64,000 bases of DNA from Pampus argenteus (GCA_036937835.1 CM072881.1:538501-602500), one strand, 5' to 3'; shown: positions 26,201-41,200, counted from the first letter of the stretch. Numbers and translations are program-made. Notes: generated by a model not told the origin, from the sequence alone.

Positions 26201-29200
26201 AAAGCCAATTCTGGATGAGGATTTTCTAAGGTTAGGTCTTCTGTCAGTACTGGAGGTGAATTAGTATAGCAGGAAAACATGGTTTTAGTGTAATTTAGGG
26301 TAGTGTCAGTATAGTCTTGTCTCTCCGCATTTCTCTCATCTCCACTGTTCTGTCTGTTTGCATGAGGGCGAGGTTGAGCTCCGCCATCTCCATAGACAGA
26401 GCCAACATCAGTGCAACTAAATCATGCTAAAACTGAAAAGTGACTAATGGCATTCCCCTCTTGTTCTAGTGGCATCTGTTGATTCTAGTCAGTTTTACTG
26501 GCTGTGGCACTACTAAACAGTATGTTGATCATGTTTGACTGTTTCACTGGTAGAAACCACTGTTAACTGGCATACTTGTGAAACTCTTGTTTTAGTGTCA
26601 TGTTGATTCTGTGGAATTAACTCTGTGTTCGGGAGGCAGACACGGTCAACACCTTTATGAGTAGACTTAAGACTTTCCTGTTTGATAAAGCTTATAATTA
26701 GGGCTGGCTCAGGTCATCCCTTAGTTATGCTGCCATAGAACTAGACTGCTGGGGGACTCACACACTCTCTCCTTCTCTCTCTCCTTCTCTCTCTCTCCTT
26801 ATCTATCCATCTATCCATCATGTTACTGACTAAACTTCTTCCCCAGAGTTTCTGTGCTCTCGTCCAGCAGGTTCTTGTGGACTGTGCCTGCTGCTGTGGT
26901 CCTGCGTGGCGTCTTCTGCATGTGATGTCACCGTCATCATTGTTACCATATCCCCATTACAGATTATATATATATGTAATATAATGATTTGCTGCTGTGC
27001 ATCTGTATCTCTATCACAAATTCCACTGTTACTGTAATAATTCATCATTCATTGTAACCTATTCTTATCATCCATTGTAATTCATTATAATTCATTGTGA
27101 GTGTACAATACTGTGTGTGTTGATTGTTCTGTACATGTGACATCATTGCACGTCTGTCGGTCCTCTTGGCTCTTCCTGAGGTTTCTTCCACCTTTTTCCC
27201 TGTTAAAAGGTTTTTTGGTGGGCAAGTTTTTCCTCACTTGAATCGAGGGTCTAAGGACAGAGGGTGTCACTCCCTGTACAGATTGTAAAGCCCTCTGAGA
27301 CAAATGTATTTTGTGATTTTGGGCTATATAAATAAAATTTGATTTGATTTGATTCTTAATAGTATGCCACTTTGACTGGTGGTATGTTCAACTGGCATAT
27401 GGCACATGGAAACAGTATATCACTCCTCTTCCACTGCCATATAGCACTCCCCAGTGGCTTATGATGACTCTTCAATGGCATATGCCCCTGCTGGTTATTG
27501 CACATTGTACATATGCACACTATCCACTGGCAGGTAGATTGTAAAACATCTAAAAACTTGCAGTATGATCCCCTGATAATTGGTGCACACTCTCCTGTCC
27601 CTTTTTAAAATAGAAACGGCCCAGTCTATATGCAATGTCCTGCACCACCACACAACATTGTAGAGCTAAAGACTAGTCCTCACCTGGTGACCAGGGCGGA
27701 GATAATATCAGTGATGTCAGCATTGAGTTTGGTCAGCAGTTCTTCCATGGGGCCTGGCAAAGGAAGCTGCTGAGTAAGATGTTCACAGCGCCGGATCTGC
27801 TGTCGGTTCTGCCAGATCAGATCAGCCAACTTCTCACACCTGACAGATAAGGAGAGGACATGGAAATACAATCATTGAGTGGAAGTAAAGGACAAGAGGA
27901 GAAGATGACTCTGACATCACTTGCTGGGTTCCTCTGTGAGTATATTTATGCCTATAAACTCTATATTTACATGTTTTCTATGGATTCCTGCTTTATCAAA
28001 CTTATCAAACTGCCTTAACTGAAAGGAACGCTTTATACAAACTTTACTCTATATCACCAATAAATTCACGCACTTGCTAAGGGTAGGTAAAATAATTTAA
28101 CAAAATCCAAACCTATAATAGAACATGCCACTCAAATTTAATTTATATGCATGTGCAGTTTGTACCAGGATTGGAGGACATCTAGTCCTCCCTCATGAGG
28201 ACCCCCGTTGCCAGCCAACTGCTGCCTCCTCTTCCACTGGATGAGCTCCTCATCCAGGATCAGAGTCTGCTGCTTCCTCAGCAGGGTTAGGGTCTTCTGG
28301 TGTTGTTCTGACAGGTCCTGCAAACACATCATCAGACACATGCTGAGACACATTTGCAGATATAACACTCAGTATGCACACAAGAAACAAGCATACAGGA
28401 GGAAATGATGTTAGCAGAAAACTGGACTGCATGTTTACATACACTGTAGTAACCTGACTACTGTCAAATGTCTGCATGCTGCTGTGTTTATAGTTCAGCT
28501 GTAAAAACTGGCTTATCTAGACTTTAAAATGTAAGTATTTAGTACACATGATGCTGCAAATTACCATCAGAATAAAACTAATTTTGATATTTATATTTTT
28601 ACTGTTAATGAACCCAGTCATAATTAATCCGATTAACATAAAGTACCACAAAATCAGCTGTGATATTAGGCTTTACTGCCATCTAGAAAGTAATAGAGTG
28701 AAAACAATAGTTTTCTCCTGCTGAACTGAATATTGGTTAAAGAGAAGATGCTTTTGGAACTTGTACATGTATTCATCCTGTAAGAGGGAAGCTGTGTGTG
28801 AGGACATTATTGTCAAATGACATCAGCTTAACAAAAACATCAGATACTAATTTAAGAAAGATCAATACTGATAAAACCTATAAATTACTTTGACAAGATT
28901 ATTTCTATAAACATAAAAAGAACAGGCCTGCTTAACAAGTATTAAGTATTATCACACTGGACTATGAAACATATTCAAGCTGGAGGGAAGACAGGGTAAA
29001 ATCATGTGAAAAATATAAAAGAGGTTATGCCAACTTTAATCTTGTATTGCTGAGAAAAGAGCTACTGTCAAATAACTTTCCAGTACATCTTTTAATTTGC
29101 ACCAATATCCTTTATGGCTGTCACTTCTTTTGTCTGAGCCGTGTTTCTCTCTGTGTCTGGTTATTAATTGATACCCAATTATATTTATCATTGATACCAG

Positions 29201-32200
29201 ATGAAACCAATCAGTGAACTATACTGCAAGCATGTCTTAAGGACATAAAGACCTGAATAATAACCATTTTTCTGCTAGTAAACTGAGACTAAACTGAAGT
29301 TATTGGCCCTAAACACCATAGAAACACATTATCTAATGATACAGCTACATAAATATATATGTTTTTAAAATCGGCGCCACTCCTGGTGGCAGCCTGTTGC
29401 AGCAGCTCCGTAGTTTTTTTGTAATTTTTTGTATTTTTTGTAATTTTAGTATTTTTTGTTTTGGAAAAATGACCGGATCAATTTTTGTGTACACGCGTGA
29501 ACAGCTGATGGCGCTGAGTAATCCCGTGGTGCTGCCCGGAGACAGACCTGTGATCCCGCAGGAGTTACAGAGGAGACGCCGGGGTTGCAGGTCTGGTACC
29601 AAACGGAGGGAGAAAAGAAGAAAACATAAACCAGCGGTACCAGCGATCATAATGGGAAACGTGAGATCTCTTGGGAATAAGACGGACGAACTGGCAGCAC
29701 TGGTGAAGACCCAGAGGGAGTACCGCGAGTGTAGCATTTTTTGTTTCAGTGAAACTTGGCTGCACTCGCACATCCATGATAACAGCGTCGGGTTGCCTGG
29801 TTACAGCTTGGTACGTGGAGACAGAGACTGTTCCTCAAGCCGGAAGAAGAAGGGAGGTGGGATTGCACTTTTTGTGAGTGAGAGGTGGTGCAATCCTGGA
29901 CATGTCAACCTGAAGGAACGTCTCTGTACCCCAGACATTGAACTGTTAGCTGTGGGAATGCGTCCGTATTATTTACCGAGAGAGTTCACGTCCACCATCG
30001 TGATCGTTGTTTACATCCCTCCGTCAGCTGATGCAGTGGTAGCATGTGACATCATCAGTTCCGCCGCTGCCAAACTTCAGACTGAACACCCGGATGCATT
30101 CATGGTTATTACAGGAGATTTTAATCATGTCTCATTCAACACTAACTTCCACCAATAAGTTGACTGCCCTACCAGAGACAATAAAACACTGGATCTCCTG
30201 TATGCTAATGCCATGGATGCATATGACGTCACAGCCCTCCCCACCCCTCGGCAGATCAGACCACAACTTGGTGATGTACTCTGTGAGCCACACGGGGAGG
30301 ACATTGATAAGTTGACTGTCTGCATCACGGATTACATCAGATTCTGTGAGGACACCACCATACCAGCCCGGACTGTGCGCTGCTTCCCCAACAACAAGCC
30401 CTGGATTACCAGCGACCTGAAAGCACTTCTGAACAAGAAGAAGAGGGCTTTCAGGTCTGGAGATAAAGAGGAGCAGAGAAGAGTGCAGCATGAACTCAGA
30501 CAAAGGCTGAGGACATGCAAGGACAACTACAGGAAGAAGCTGGAGGCCAAACTCCAACAGAACAGTGTGAGGGATGTGTGGACGGGGATGGAGCACATCA
30601 CAGGGATGACGGGAAGAGACCGGCTGACAGCAGGGAGCCTGGATAGAGCAAACCACTTCAACCAGTTTTTCAACAGGTTTAGCTCACCTCCTGTGACCCC
30701 TCAAACATTCCCATCCCTCCACACACCCACACTGTCCCAAATGGCTCAACCCACCCGGCCTTCTCCTGTACAGCACCTCTCCACCTGCTCCCCCTCCTCC
30801 TCCTCCTCCTCATCTCCCACCTCCTCTACTGAAGACATCTGCAGCAACCCCTGCCCAACGGTGACTACAGGCCAGGTTAAGAGGCAGCTGGAAAGACTTC
30901 ACCAGCGAAAAGGCTGCAGGCCCTGATGGCATCACACCCAGGATCCTAAAGACCTGCGCCAACCAGCTGTCTCCTGTACTGGGACATCTGTACAACCTGA
31001 GCCTGAGTCAGCAGAAAGTCCCGCTGCTGTGGAAGACGTCCTGCTTGGTTCCAGTCCCCAAAAAGTCGAGGCCATCTGACCTGGCAGACTACAGACCAGT
31101 CGCCCTCACATCTCACGTGATGAAGGTCCTGGAGAGACTGGTCTTAGCCCAGCTGAAGCCGCGGGTGAGGACATTTCTGGACCCTTTGCAGTTTGCCTGC
31201 CGGCCCCATTTAGGTGTCGATGATGCTGTCATCTACCTGCTGCAACGAGCCCATATGCATCTGGATGGTGAAGAAAGCACTGTGAGGATCACTTTCTTTG
31301 ATTTCTCCAGTGCTGTCAACACCATTCAACCTCTGCTACTGGGTGAGAAGCTGCAGGTGATGGGTGTTGACGACACATTGATCTCCTGGATTACTAACTA
31401 CTTGACAGTCAGGCCACAGTTTGTTCGTCTGGGCAGTGTCCTGTCTGATGTGGTGGTCAGTGATACAGGAGCTCCACAGGGAACTTTACTTTCTCCCTTC
31501 CTCTTCACCTTATACACCACTGACTTTCAATACAACTCTGAGTCATGTCACCTGCAGAAGTTTTCTGATGACTCAGCTGTTGTTGGGTGTATAAGGGAGG
31601 GAGAGGAGGGTGAGTACAGGACGCTGGTGGACAACTTTGTAGAGTGGTCCGAACAGAATCACCTGAGGCTGAATGTCAAGAAGACCAGAGAGATGGTGAT
31701 CGACTTCAGGAGGAAGAGGATGCCTTCACAGCCAGTACTGATCAAGGGGGAGGTGGTGGAGGAGGTGGAGGACTATAAATACCTGGGAGTGGTGATTGAC
31801 AACAGACTGGACTGGAAATCTAACACAGAAGCTGTGTACAAGAAGGGGGTGAGCAGACTGACAGACTCCGCTGTCGTAGGGAAAGATACAGGAAATCTTT
31901 CCTGCCACAGGCCATCAGCGTGTATAATAATAGCTAAAATCCGGTCATATATTATTATTATTATATATATTATTATATTATATTTTATTTTACTTATCCT
32001 TATGTAATTATTATCTTAATTTCTTATTCTTATTCAATTATCTTATTCTTATTTAATTATTAATTATGATCTTAAAATTGTTGGTTGTTCTTTTTATTTC
32101 ATTGTGTTGTATTTGTGTTATGCTGCTGTTACACTCTAATTTCCCAGTTTTTGGGTTGAATAAAGTATATCTATCTATCTATCTATCTATAATACACACA

Positions 32201-35200
32201 TTATAAATGGATCAATTAGGGCTGTACGCAATGGATGCAATATAAAAGCTTGATATGGAACCAAAGGATGGCACCTATTCAGTTCAATAAGAATTGGTCG
32301 CCTGAACACATAAGCCAAAACATTTCCAGCTTTCAGGATTACGTCTGGGATATGTGGGTGTATGTGCAGTAGTGTTCCTCTAACTGGCCCTGGCCGCAAG
32401 TTCCTGCTCAGCCCATAGACTTTATATTGTGATGTCTTGCCATTGATTTTTAAACTGGTTTTGTTGGTTCGAGGAAGGTTTTACATATATAAAACCCCAA
32501 TGGATCAAAAATTCATAATAGAGTCATAACTGACCTTGTTTGCAGGTGGAGGAGTCCTGTCAACAGTTTTACAGACATCTCATTTATAACGGCAGCCTAT
32601 GGAGAAAATGATTTTTGGGCCACTGGGCAAAATTGGGAGCCCTTACATTACATCTACGGGCTATAGCAGTGGTCCCCAAACTACGACCTGTGGGCCGGAC
32701 ACGGCCCGCCTCCACATTTTGCCCGGCCCCCTGAACAATACAAGAGACGTATTATGATTTTTTTCAGACTGACCACGTGATTGAGACTTGTACATGCATA
32801 GCTGCTACCTGAAATAAACGCATTTCTTCATTCAAAAAACAAAACGCCCCCGAGCTAATCGACCCAGAATGGAAATGGCATTTGAGGTGAAACGAGCACT
32901 GCTTTTGGAACAAGTGCAACAGAACAACTTCATCCATCTCCCTGCTACCCAAAGCCTCTCTGCTGAGAACCCAGCGGTCCCATTCCCAACTGAAAAGTGT
33001 GTGGAAGCAGTGGAAATGCTGAAGGCGGAGTTCGGTGTGTGATTCCTTGAACTACATGTTTATGCAAAAGATATCCACCTTTTCCAGAACCCCTTTGTTT
33101 CCGACATCGATGAAGCCCAGCCTTCTTATCAGTTTAAGTTGGCCGAGTTACAGAACTGTGATGTCCTGAAAGACACATTCAAGCCCAGCAGTCTCATTGA
33201 TCTCTATGCCGCCCTCCCAAACGACACGTACAAATATTATCATAATGAAATCTACTGGGATAAAATCCTTTCTACAACCATACTAGCAGTGAGCTGTATT
33301 GTGTTGGTAGGTGTTGTATCAGTTCGCTTTCTTAGCCTGCTTGCTTTCTGGTTTTCACAGTGAAGTTGAAGAGAGAAGAAGAGAGAGCTGCAAACAGTGG
33401 TGTCTACAAGAAAGTTAATGTTCCATGTTCTTTTTTTCTATGAAAGACTTGAAAAGGGTTATTTGGTTATTTATTTATTACATAAATAGTGTTTAGTGGT
33501 GGGCATAGATTATTTTTTTTTTTTTTTTTTTAATCTAGATTAATCTCACTGAAATCTAGATTAAAATGGCTCGTTCAGAATGCGAAATACCTAAGTACTG
33601 ACCAAAAGTAAGTCTTTGAGAACGGGTTTCTTAAGCCAGGGGATGCATTAGAACAGGAGCCAAAATGCATCAGTTTGCAAAATGCATCACTGACTGCTTA
33701 TAGCAAAGGGATGCTTTGCGTTCAGGTGGTATTTGAGACTGGAAGAACTCCTACAGTAAACCAATTCTGCATTGCATAAGGTGCACAACCTTAGTGTAAT
33801 TGACCCCATAAAAGGTCCATTATTTTAGGTGAATTACGATATTAATATGCAAGATCATTTCTATTTTTTGATACTGCATTAATATCTTTCTACTAGCAGT
33901 CAGTTTTGTTTATGTACAGAGGACCTATATGTCTTTCTATGCACTGTGGTAAAAGGAACATTTATTTTGAAAAAAAATCACAAAATACATTTGTCTCAGA
34001 GGGCTTTACAATAATGACCAGTAATGAGGCACAAACTCTTACGGTGCTCATAGTTTATGCTATATTCTTTGTATTAAGTTGAAGTGAGAAAATAAAAACC
34101 ATAAACTTAACCAGCAGTTGTAGATCATTGCCACAAAATTACGGGGACCATTACACTAAGTCTTGTTGATGCCACCATCGGGAAGCTTCTTAAAAATGAA
34201 TTTTCCCTGAAGCAAGCCTTGCGTTACCGTGGCTGCATCCATGACAGACTATCACGTTTGGTGTGGTAGTTCGGTAATTCACAGGCGCGTAGAGGTTCGA
34301 AAACCGAATCGCCCCCTACAGTGCAATTCGGCTATTTATACATCTGCGCTAAAATATCACATTGAAAGTCATCAGTTTGCTTATTACAGGACCCAGCTCT
34401 AAACCCAATTTTAAGCTTGCGTAATTATCTCTACTGGCAGTATGAGGCGATTCCTTAACCCTACAGAAGTTGCACAGGTTGTCCAAGTTGTCCAGGTTCT
34501 CCAGGATGGCATATCCACACGTGCTGCAGCAAGAAGGTTTAATGTGTCTCCCAGCACAATCTCCAGAACATGGAGGAGATTTCAGGAGACTGGTGGTTAT
34601 TCTCGGAGAGCTGGACAGGGCCATAGAAGGTCCTCAACCTCTCAGCAGGACCGATACCTGCTCCTTTGTGCAAGGCAGAACAGGCTGAGCACTGCTCGTG
34701 CCCTACAGAATGACCTCCAAAGGGCCACTGGTGTGAATGTCTCTACCCAAACAATCAGGAACAGACTTTATGAAGGTGGCCTGAGGGCCCGACGTCCTGT
34801 AGTGGGCCCTGTGCTCACTGCCCAGCACCGTGGAGCTCGACTGGCATTTGCTCAAGAACACCAGAATTGGCAAGTCCGCCATTGGCGCCCTGTACTTTTC
34901 ACAGACGAGAGCAGGTTCACCCTGAGCACCTGTGATAGACGTGAAAGAGTCTGGAGAAGACAAGGAGAATGTTATGCTGCCTGCAACGTCGTTCAACATG
35001 ACCACCCAACCCAGCAACTATGTTTCTCTTATCATACTTCCAGGTACCACAACATAGAAACAGCTGAATAAATGCCAGGAACAAACTTACTGAGGGCCAG
35101 CAGATAAATATCAGCTCAAAAAAAGAAATGTTTTGTGAGTTTGATTCACCACAAATATAACGAGAAACAAATATCTCATATTTTGGATAAAGTTTACAGT

Positions 35201-38200
35201 GTTGGTCATGAACTTTGAATTGCTGCTTTTGTAGTCTTCTATTCCTGGGAGTGAAGGTAAAGGTGTACTACAGGTATAATTGCTCCAGGTTTACTGGGAG
35301 TCTGTATTTTTCACAGTATTGAAAAACATTCTAAATACCTTGGTATACTATAAGACAGTGATACTGTTAAAGCCTAATTCTACTGTATTCTCTCTGTCCC
35401 TGCTTGGGTAGCTAATGCTAGTTAGCAGCAGTCTGTGTCATATCACACTGATGTCCTGTTAACCGAGGGTCTAAGGACAGAGGGTGTCACTCCATGTACA
35501 GATTGTAAAGCCCTCCGAGACAAATGTATTTTGTGATTTTTGGGCTATATACTGATTTTTTTACTTTGTTGCTCGTTTGACACACTTAACCTTTACATAT
35601 CATCAAACAAATTGAAACAGTATACAAAGATAACCGAAGTATTCAGAAAATGCAGTTGTCCTGGATTGTTTTGGTTTTTTTGGTAAGAGAAAAATCCTAT
35701 CCAAACCTACATGACCCTCTGTGAAAAAGTAATTGCCACCTTGTTAAAAAGCTGAGTAATTGTGAATAATCTTAATATTGGGGAAAGCCGAGTTCAATTT
35801 CATGGCCACACCCAGGCCTGCTTGCTCCCAGACATTTCCAATTAGGAGATCACTAACATAAAACCTGTCTGACAAGGTGAGAGAGTCCCTACTGAACACA
35901 CATCACCATGCCGCGTTCCAGTGAGCTTCAAGAGCAAACAAGAAACAAGATTATAGAAATGTATCAGTCTGAAAAGGGATACAAAGCCATTGGTAAATCG
36001 TTGATTCCACTCCAACGGAGCACTGTCAGAGCCATCATCCATAAATGGAGAAGGTATGGAACAGTAGTGACTAGTGCTGTCAAAAATATTACGTTATTAA
36101 CGCATTGATTCAAAACAATTTTAACGTCGGTTTTTTTTTTTTTACGCGAGATTAACGCTCTTTGTGACCTGTGATAAGTTTTTTTCATAAACTGCTGTGG
36201 CCACGTTAGAAAAACTACAGAATCCGGCTGTAAACCGGAAACAAAACAATTAGCGCGCCCCACAATGCCATTGTTTAGATGTGGAGGGGAAGACGTTGAA
36301 ATGGACGCGGCTAACAAACTTATCAATGGAAAGTTTAGTTTTAAAACTTTGCCAGATGGGTCAGTTGATAAGACCAAAGTTATCTGCATGTACTGTCGAT
36401 GTGAATTGAATTACCATCGTAGCACGACAAGTCTGAAGTACGATTTGATGGCCAAACACACAGGTGATTGAAATTCTCCGCCTCCTCCACGTCAGAACCA
36501 GTCACGCCTGAGCCGGCTAAGAAGAAACCAGCTCTAATGCTTGCACACAAGTCTTCGTCTGATGAAGAGGAGGACAATGTTGAGCGATATCTTGAGCGCT
36601 ACAAGGCAGAGCCTGTTATTGACATAGAGGACTCTCCCCAGAAATGGTGGTCCACACATGAAGCGTCGCACAGTGAGATGGCCTGCCTTGCACGCAAGTA
36701 CTTAGCAACACCCGCTACATTAGTACCGTCTGAAAGATTGTTTTTTCCTCTCTGGACATGTTGTTCAGAAAAAACGAGCTTCCCTGTTATCTGAAAATGT
36801 CAACAGGCTTGTCTGTTTGAGTAACTGGCTCAAAGGAAATAAGTAGGCTATTAGGTTGGCTCAGCTGTTCAACAGGTTCATGTTCATCCTTTCATAGGCT
36901 GGGTTGATAAGCCTCTGATGAATAAAGAAGAGCAGTACAACATGACTGCTAGTATGTTCAAAAGAAACTTGAGAAAAGGAAAGTGTAAACGATGGTTTAC
37001 TGTAACTGCACTACAGGCTGAGTCCTAGTTTACAATGATATGCATTTTTATTTTGATTCATCTTGTTTTAGGAGCTGCTTTTATGACTAAGTATGTTTAT
37101 TTACAGTATTACTACAGACGTGAATGGCTGTAACACTATGCTGTGGTTTGCAATAAAAAAAAAAAATTGCACAAAGCAAGCCTATCCATTTTACTTTGAC
37201 ATTTCGAATAGATAAAAATGTGCGATTAATATGGGATTAATTGTGAGTTAATTATGACATTCATAAGATTAATCGCGATTAAATATTTTAATCGATTGAC
37301 AGCACTAGTAGTGACCCTTCCCAGGAGTGGCTGACCTACCAAAATGACTCCAAGAGCATGGCGCAGACTAACTGCTGAAGTCACAAAAGATCCAAAAATC
37401 ACTTCTAAACAACGGCAAGCCTCGCTTGCCTCAGTTAATGTCAATGTTCATGACTCCACCATTCAAAAGACACTAGGCAAAAATGGGATTCACGGAAGAG
37501 TTCCAAGGCGAAAGCCACTATTGACAAAAAAGAATATCAAGGCACGACTCACTTTTGCCAAGATTAATCTGGATCATCCCCAAAGTTTTTGGAACAATGT
37601 CCTTTGGACTGATGAAAGTAAGGTTGAACTTTTTAGGAGAAATGCATCCCGTTACATCTGGTGTAAAAAGAACACTGCATTTGACAAAAAGAACATTGTG
37701 CCAACAGTGAAACATGGTGGAGGAAGCGTGATGATCTGGGCCTCTTTTGCTGCTTCAGGACCAGGACAACTTGCTATGATCGATGGAACTATAAATTCTG
37801 CTCGCTACCAAGACATCTTGGCAAAGAATGTTCGGCCATCAGTTCGACACCTCAAACTAAAGCGCTCCTGGGTTCTGCAGCAGGACAATGAACCAAAGCA
37901 CACCAGCAAATCCACCTCTGAATGGCTGAAAAAGAACAAAATGAGGGTTTTGGAGTGGCCCAGTCAAAGTCCTGACCTCAACCCCATTGAGACGCTATGG
38001 CATGACCTTTAAAAGGCTGTTCATGCCCGAAAATCATCCAATCTGGCTGAGCTCAAACAATTTTGCAGAGAGAAGTGGGCCAAAATCCCATCACAGCGAT
38101 GTGAAAGACTCATCGCTTCTTATCGCAAGCGCTTGTTTGCAGTTATTGCTGCTAAAGGTGGTTCAACCAGCTACTAGATTTAGGGGGCAATTACATATTC

Positions 38201-41200
38201 ACATGGGCCGTTGCAGGTTCCTTGCAGGTTTTGCCCTTAATAAATTAAATTGGCACATATAAACTGCATTTTGTGTTTACTTGTGTTTTATCCTTGTATA
38301 AAACACCGCTCACAAAAATTAAAGGAGCACTTTAAAGAAACACATTAGATACATCATATCTCAATATGAAGTTGGATATCTATACAAATAATGACAGGAC
38401 AGTGTCTTAGGAACAAAAGGATGCCAAGTCTTTTAATGGAAATAAAAGTGTTCAGCCTACAGAGGGCTCAATTGTGTAGACACCATAAAATCAGAGTGAA
38501 ATAAAGATGTGGCAGGCTAGTCCATTTTTTCCAAAACTTAATTTCTGCAACTCAAAATGCTTTTTAGTATCTTGTGTGGCCCCCACGAGCTCGTATGCAT
38601 GCTTGACAACGTCGCGGCATGCTCCTAATGAGACAACGGATGGTGTCTTGTGGCATTTCCTCCCAGATCTGTGTGAGGGCAACCCTGAGCTGTTGTACAA
38701 TCTGAGAGCAAACCTGGCGGCGCCTAATGGACCAAAACATAATGTCCCAGAGATGTTCTATTGGGTTTAAGTCAGGGGATCGTTAAGGCCATTCAATTGT
38801 TTCAATTCCTTCATCCTCCAGGTACTGCCTGCATACTCTTGCCACGTGAGGCCGGGCATTGGAGCAAAGGAGCAGTTATTGGTCCTGCTGAGGGGTTGAG
38901 GACCTTCTATGGCCCTGTCCAGCTCTCGGGGAATAACCACCAGTCTCCTGAAATCTCCTCCATGTTCTGGAGATTGTGCTGGGAGACACATTAAACCTTG
39001 CTGCAGCACGTGTGGATGTGCCATCCTGGAGAACCTGGACAACTTGGACAACCTGTGCAACTTCTGTAGGGTTAAGGAATCGCCTCATACTGCCAGTAGA
39101 GATAATTACGCAAGCCAAAATCAGCACAAGTGGAAAACCAGCCAAAAAAGATCAAGAGGGAGAAACTTGAAATGACCTCCACATGTAAAACCAGTCCTGT
39201 TTTGAGGGTTTTCTAATTGTTGCCACTGAAGTGCATCTGTTGTTAATTCCATGAACACCAATACAGCTGAAATTGATTATCGAGGCCCTCAGCTGCTTAA
39301 CCAACCAGAAAATTATCAGACAGGTTTAATTCAACTTATGCCACGCCCAATAAAAAGTGTTCCTTTAATTTTTGTGAGCAGTGTATTTAGGTTTGCTTGA
39401 TCTGAAATGAATGACCTTGACAGAAGTGCAGATAAAGTCAAAAATTGGTCAGTGGGCAAATACTTAAGCACAGCACTGTAAATAAAATTTGATTGATTGA
39501 TTAATTAACACAAAGAGCAGTTTCTGCTGTCTGTATTCACACTGATGATTAAATTGGTTGATAAAATAATTTCTAAATATGCATATAATGAAGCAGCTGC
39601 TACTGATGCAGGTCTTTTTTTGTTCTTGCTCAACTGTTACATGTAGTCCTGAAAAATATAGATCATGTTTTAGTCTTTTTGTATTACCCCAGGAAAACCA
39701 TCCTTAGTTTTATATCCGGAAAATGTATTTACAGTTTAGCCTGTAGTGTTCAAGGAAACAACAGTATTGCTTACTTGATGCATGTAGGAGAAATTTGCAA
39801 ATAGAGTTTTGTCATTATATGTCATTGAAGAAATTAGATTATCACAAAATGCCAACAAAGACATAATTACTTAAGTACATCATGCAACCTTTAACCTTGC
39901 AGACACCAGTCTCTTTCTGACTGTAGATATTGAGAGTGTGTGTGTGTGTCATGAGCATGTGGCATCTTCATACAAGCCTGTATTTCTGTAGTGTGGTGGC
40001 CTCTCTGGTGAGCCAGGCCTCCACAGTTGCCCTTTTGCTCTGTAGGGTGGTCTCCCGCTGGGTGCGCTCAGCTAGAGGCAGTGAGGTCAGGCTGCTCAGT
40101 TGGGCTGACAGACCAGGAAGCAGGATCAGAGACACAGAAAACATTACATACACCAACTATCACAAAGACACTACTAATTATATATCTGCAAGGCATATCA
40201 GCAGATAACCAGCTCCTGGCTGCAGGTCCTTTTCTATAAAGATAGTTGTGACTAACATAGGTTGGTGATGCTTGAAACCTTTTAGTAAGGCAGAGAAACA
40301 AAACAAAAAAATAAAAACTTGAGATAAAAGAACAAGTTAAATCGTCATGTTGTGTTTAGTTCAAACAGGAGTGAAACATTTGATTTTGTTGTGTCTTATT
40401 TTTGGTGAACTTCCCTTGCGTACAGATGAGCTAATGAATGGTCAGTGGGTTCCGTGCTGCTTAAGGTCACAGGTGTATATTCAGTATTATGTTGGATAGA
40501 AACTCATCTTTAGTATTAGTATGTGACTTTTTACACCTTAGTCTTAATATCTTAATGTGTGTGTGTGTCCTTCATCCTCACCCTGGAGGCGCAGGTTCTC
40601 TTGGTATTGGATGATGAAGTACTCCTGGCTGTGCTGCAGCTTTCTCAATTCATTCTCTGTCTCCTGTGTGGCCAGGCGGAGCTCCTCAAAGGCCTGGTTG
40701 ATCTGTTGATGCCGCTGCGACAGGCTGTCCATGGCCTGCGCCCCACTTCCACAGCTGGCCTGAACACAAATCATTTTTAATGGTCCATATTTACTCCAGA
40801 TGTTGCATACTTAATGTCCCTGCAGTTTGTTTCTACAAATAACATGCCACTAGTATGTGTTATTCCTGCAGATGATGGGACATTAAAACCCCTTCAACAC
40901 TTACGTTAGTAGCTTCTTGAACCAGCCTCTGCTCTGACTGCAGGATGTGTTTAATGCAGCGTACTAGCTCCAAAGGACAGCGGTCATAAGTGCTCTGCAG
41001 AGATATCATACACACACAAACACATCATCCAAGCATTAATAGGATAAATTAGTTGAATCCAATACGTCGTCATGACCTGCCTAGTGGTGGTAGGGCAGTG
41101 GAGCTGCATCCCAAACATTTGTGTACAGCAGGTCCAAAGTCTTATTTTCTCGAGTTTTACATGTGCCAAACTGGTGGTAGGATGAGAGTGTGGATGAGAG

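Larger units (their letters stand above)
35552..39478 (+). mobile_element. Tc1 transposon (outer), interrupted by hAT and by a second Tc1
   Basis: The transposase frame starts at 35908 (MPRSSELQEQTRNKIIEMYQ), is broken after KWRRYGTVV by the hAT at 36072-37307, and continues at 37316 to 38012 and beyond. Catalytic DDE residues are visible: LWTDESK near 37608, LQQDNEPKHT near 37885, NPIETLW near 37985. A stop follows at WHDL (38010), but similarity continues to about 38175. The right terminus reads AAGCACAGCACTG then TA. The equivalent terminal 25-30 bp are missing on the left. Inner inverted repeats (CCAAACCTACATGACCCTCT near 35702) are present. A second Tc1 sits in its right arm. Confidence 0.85.
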
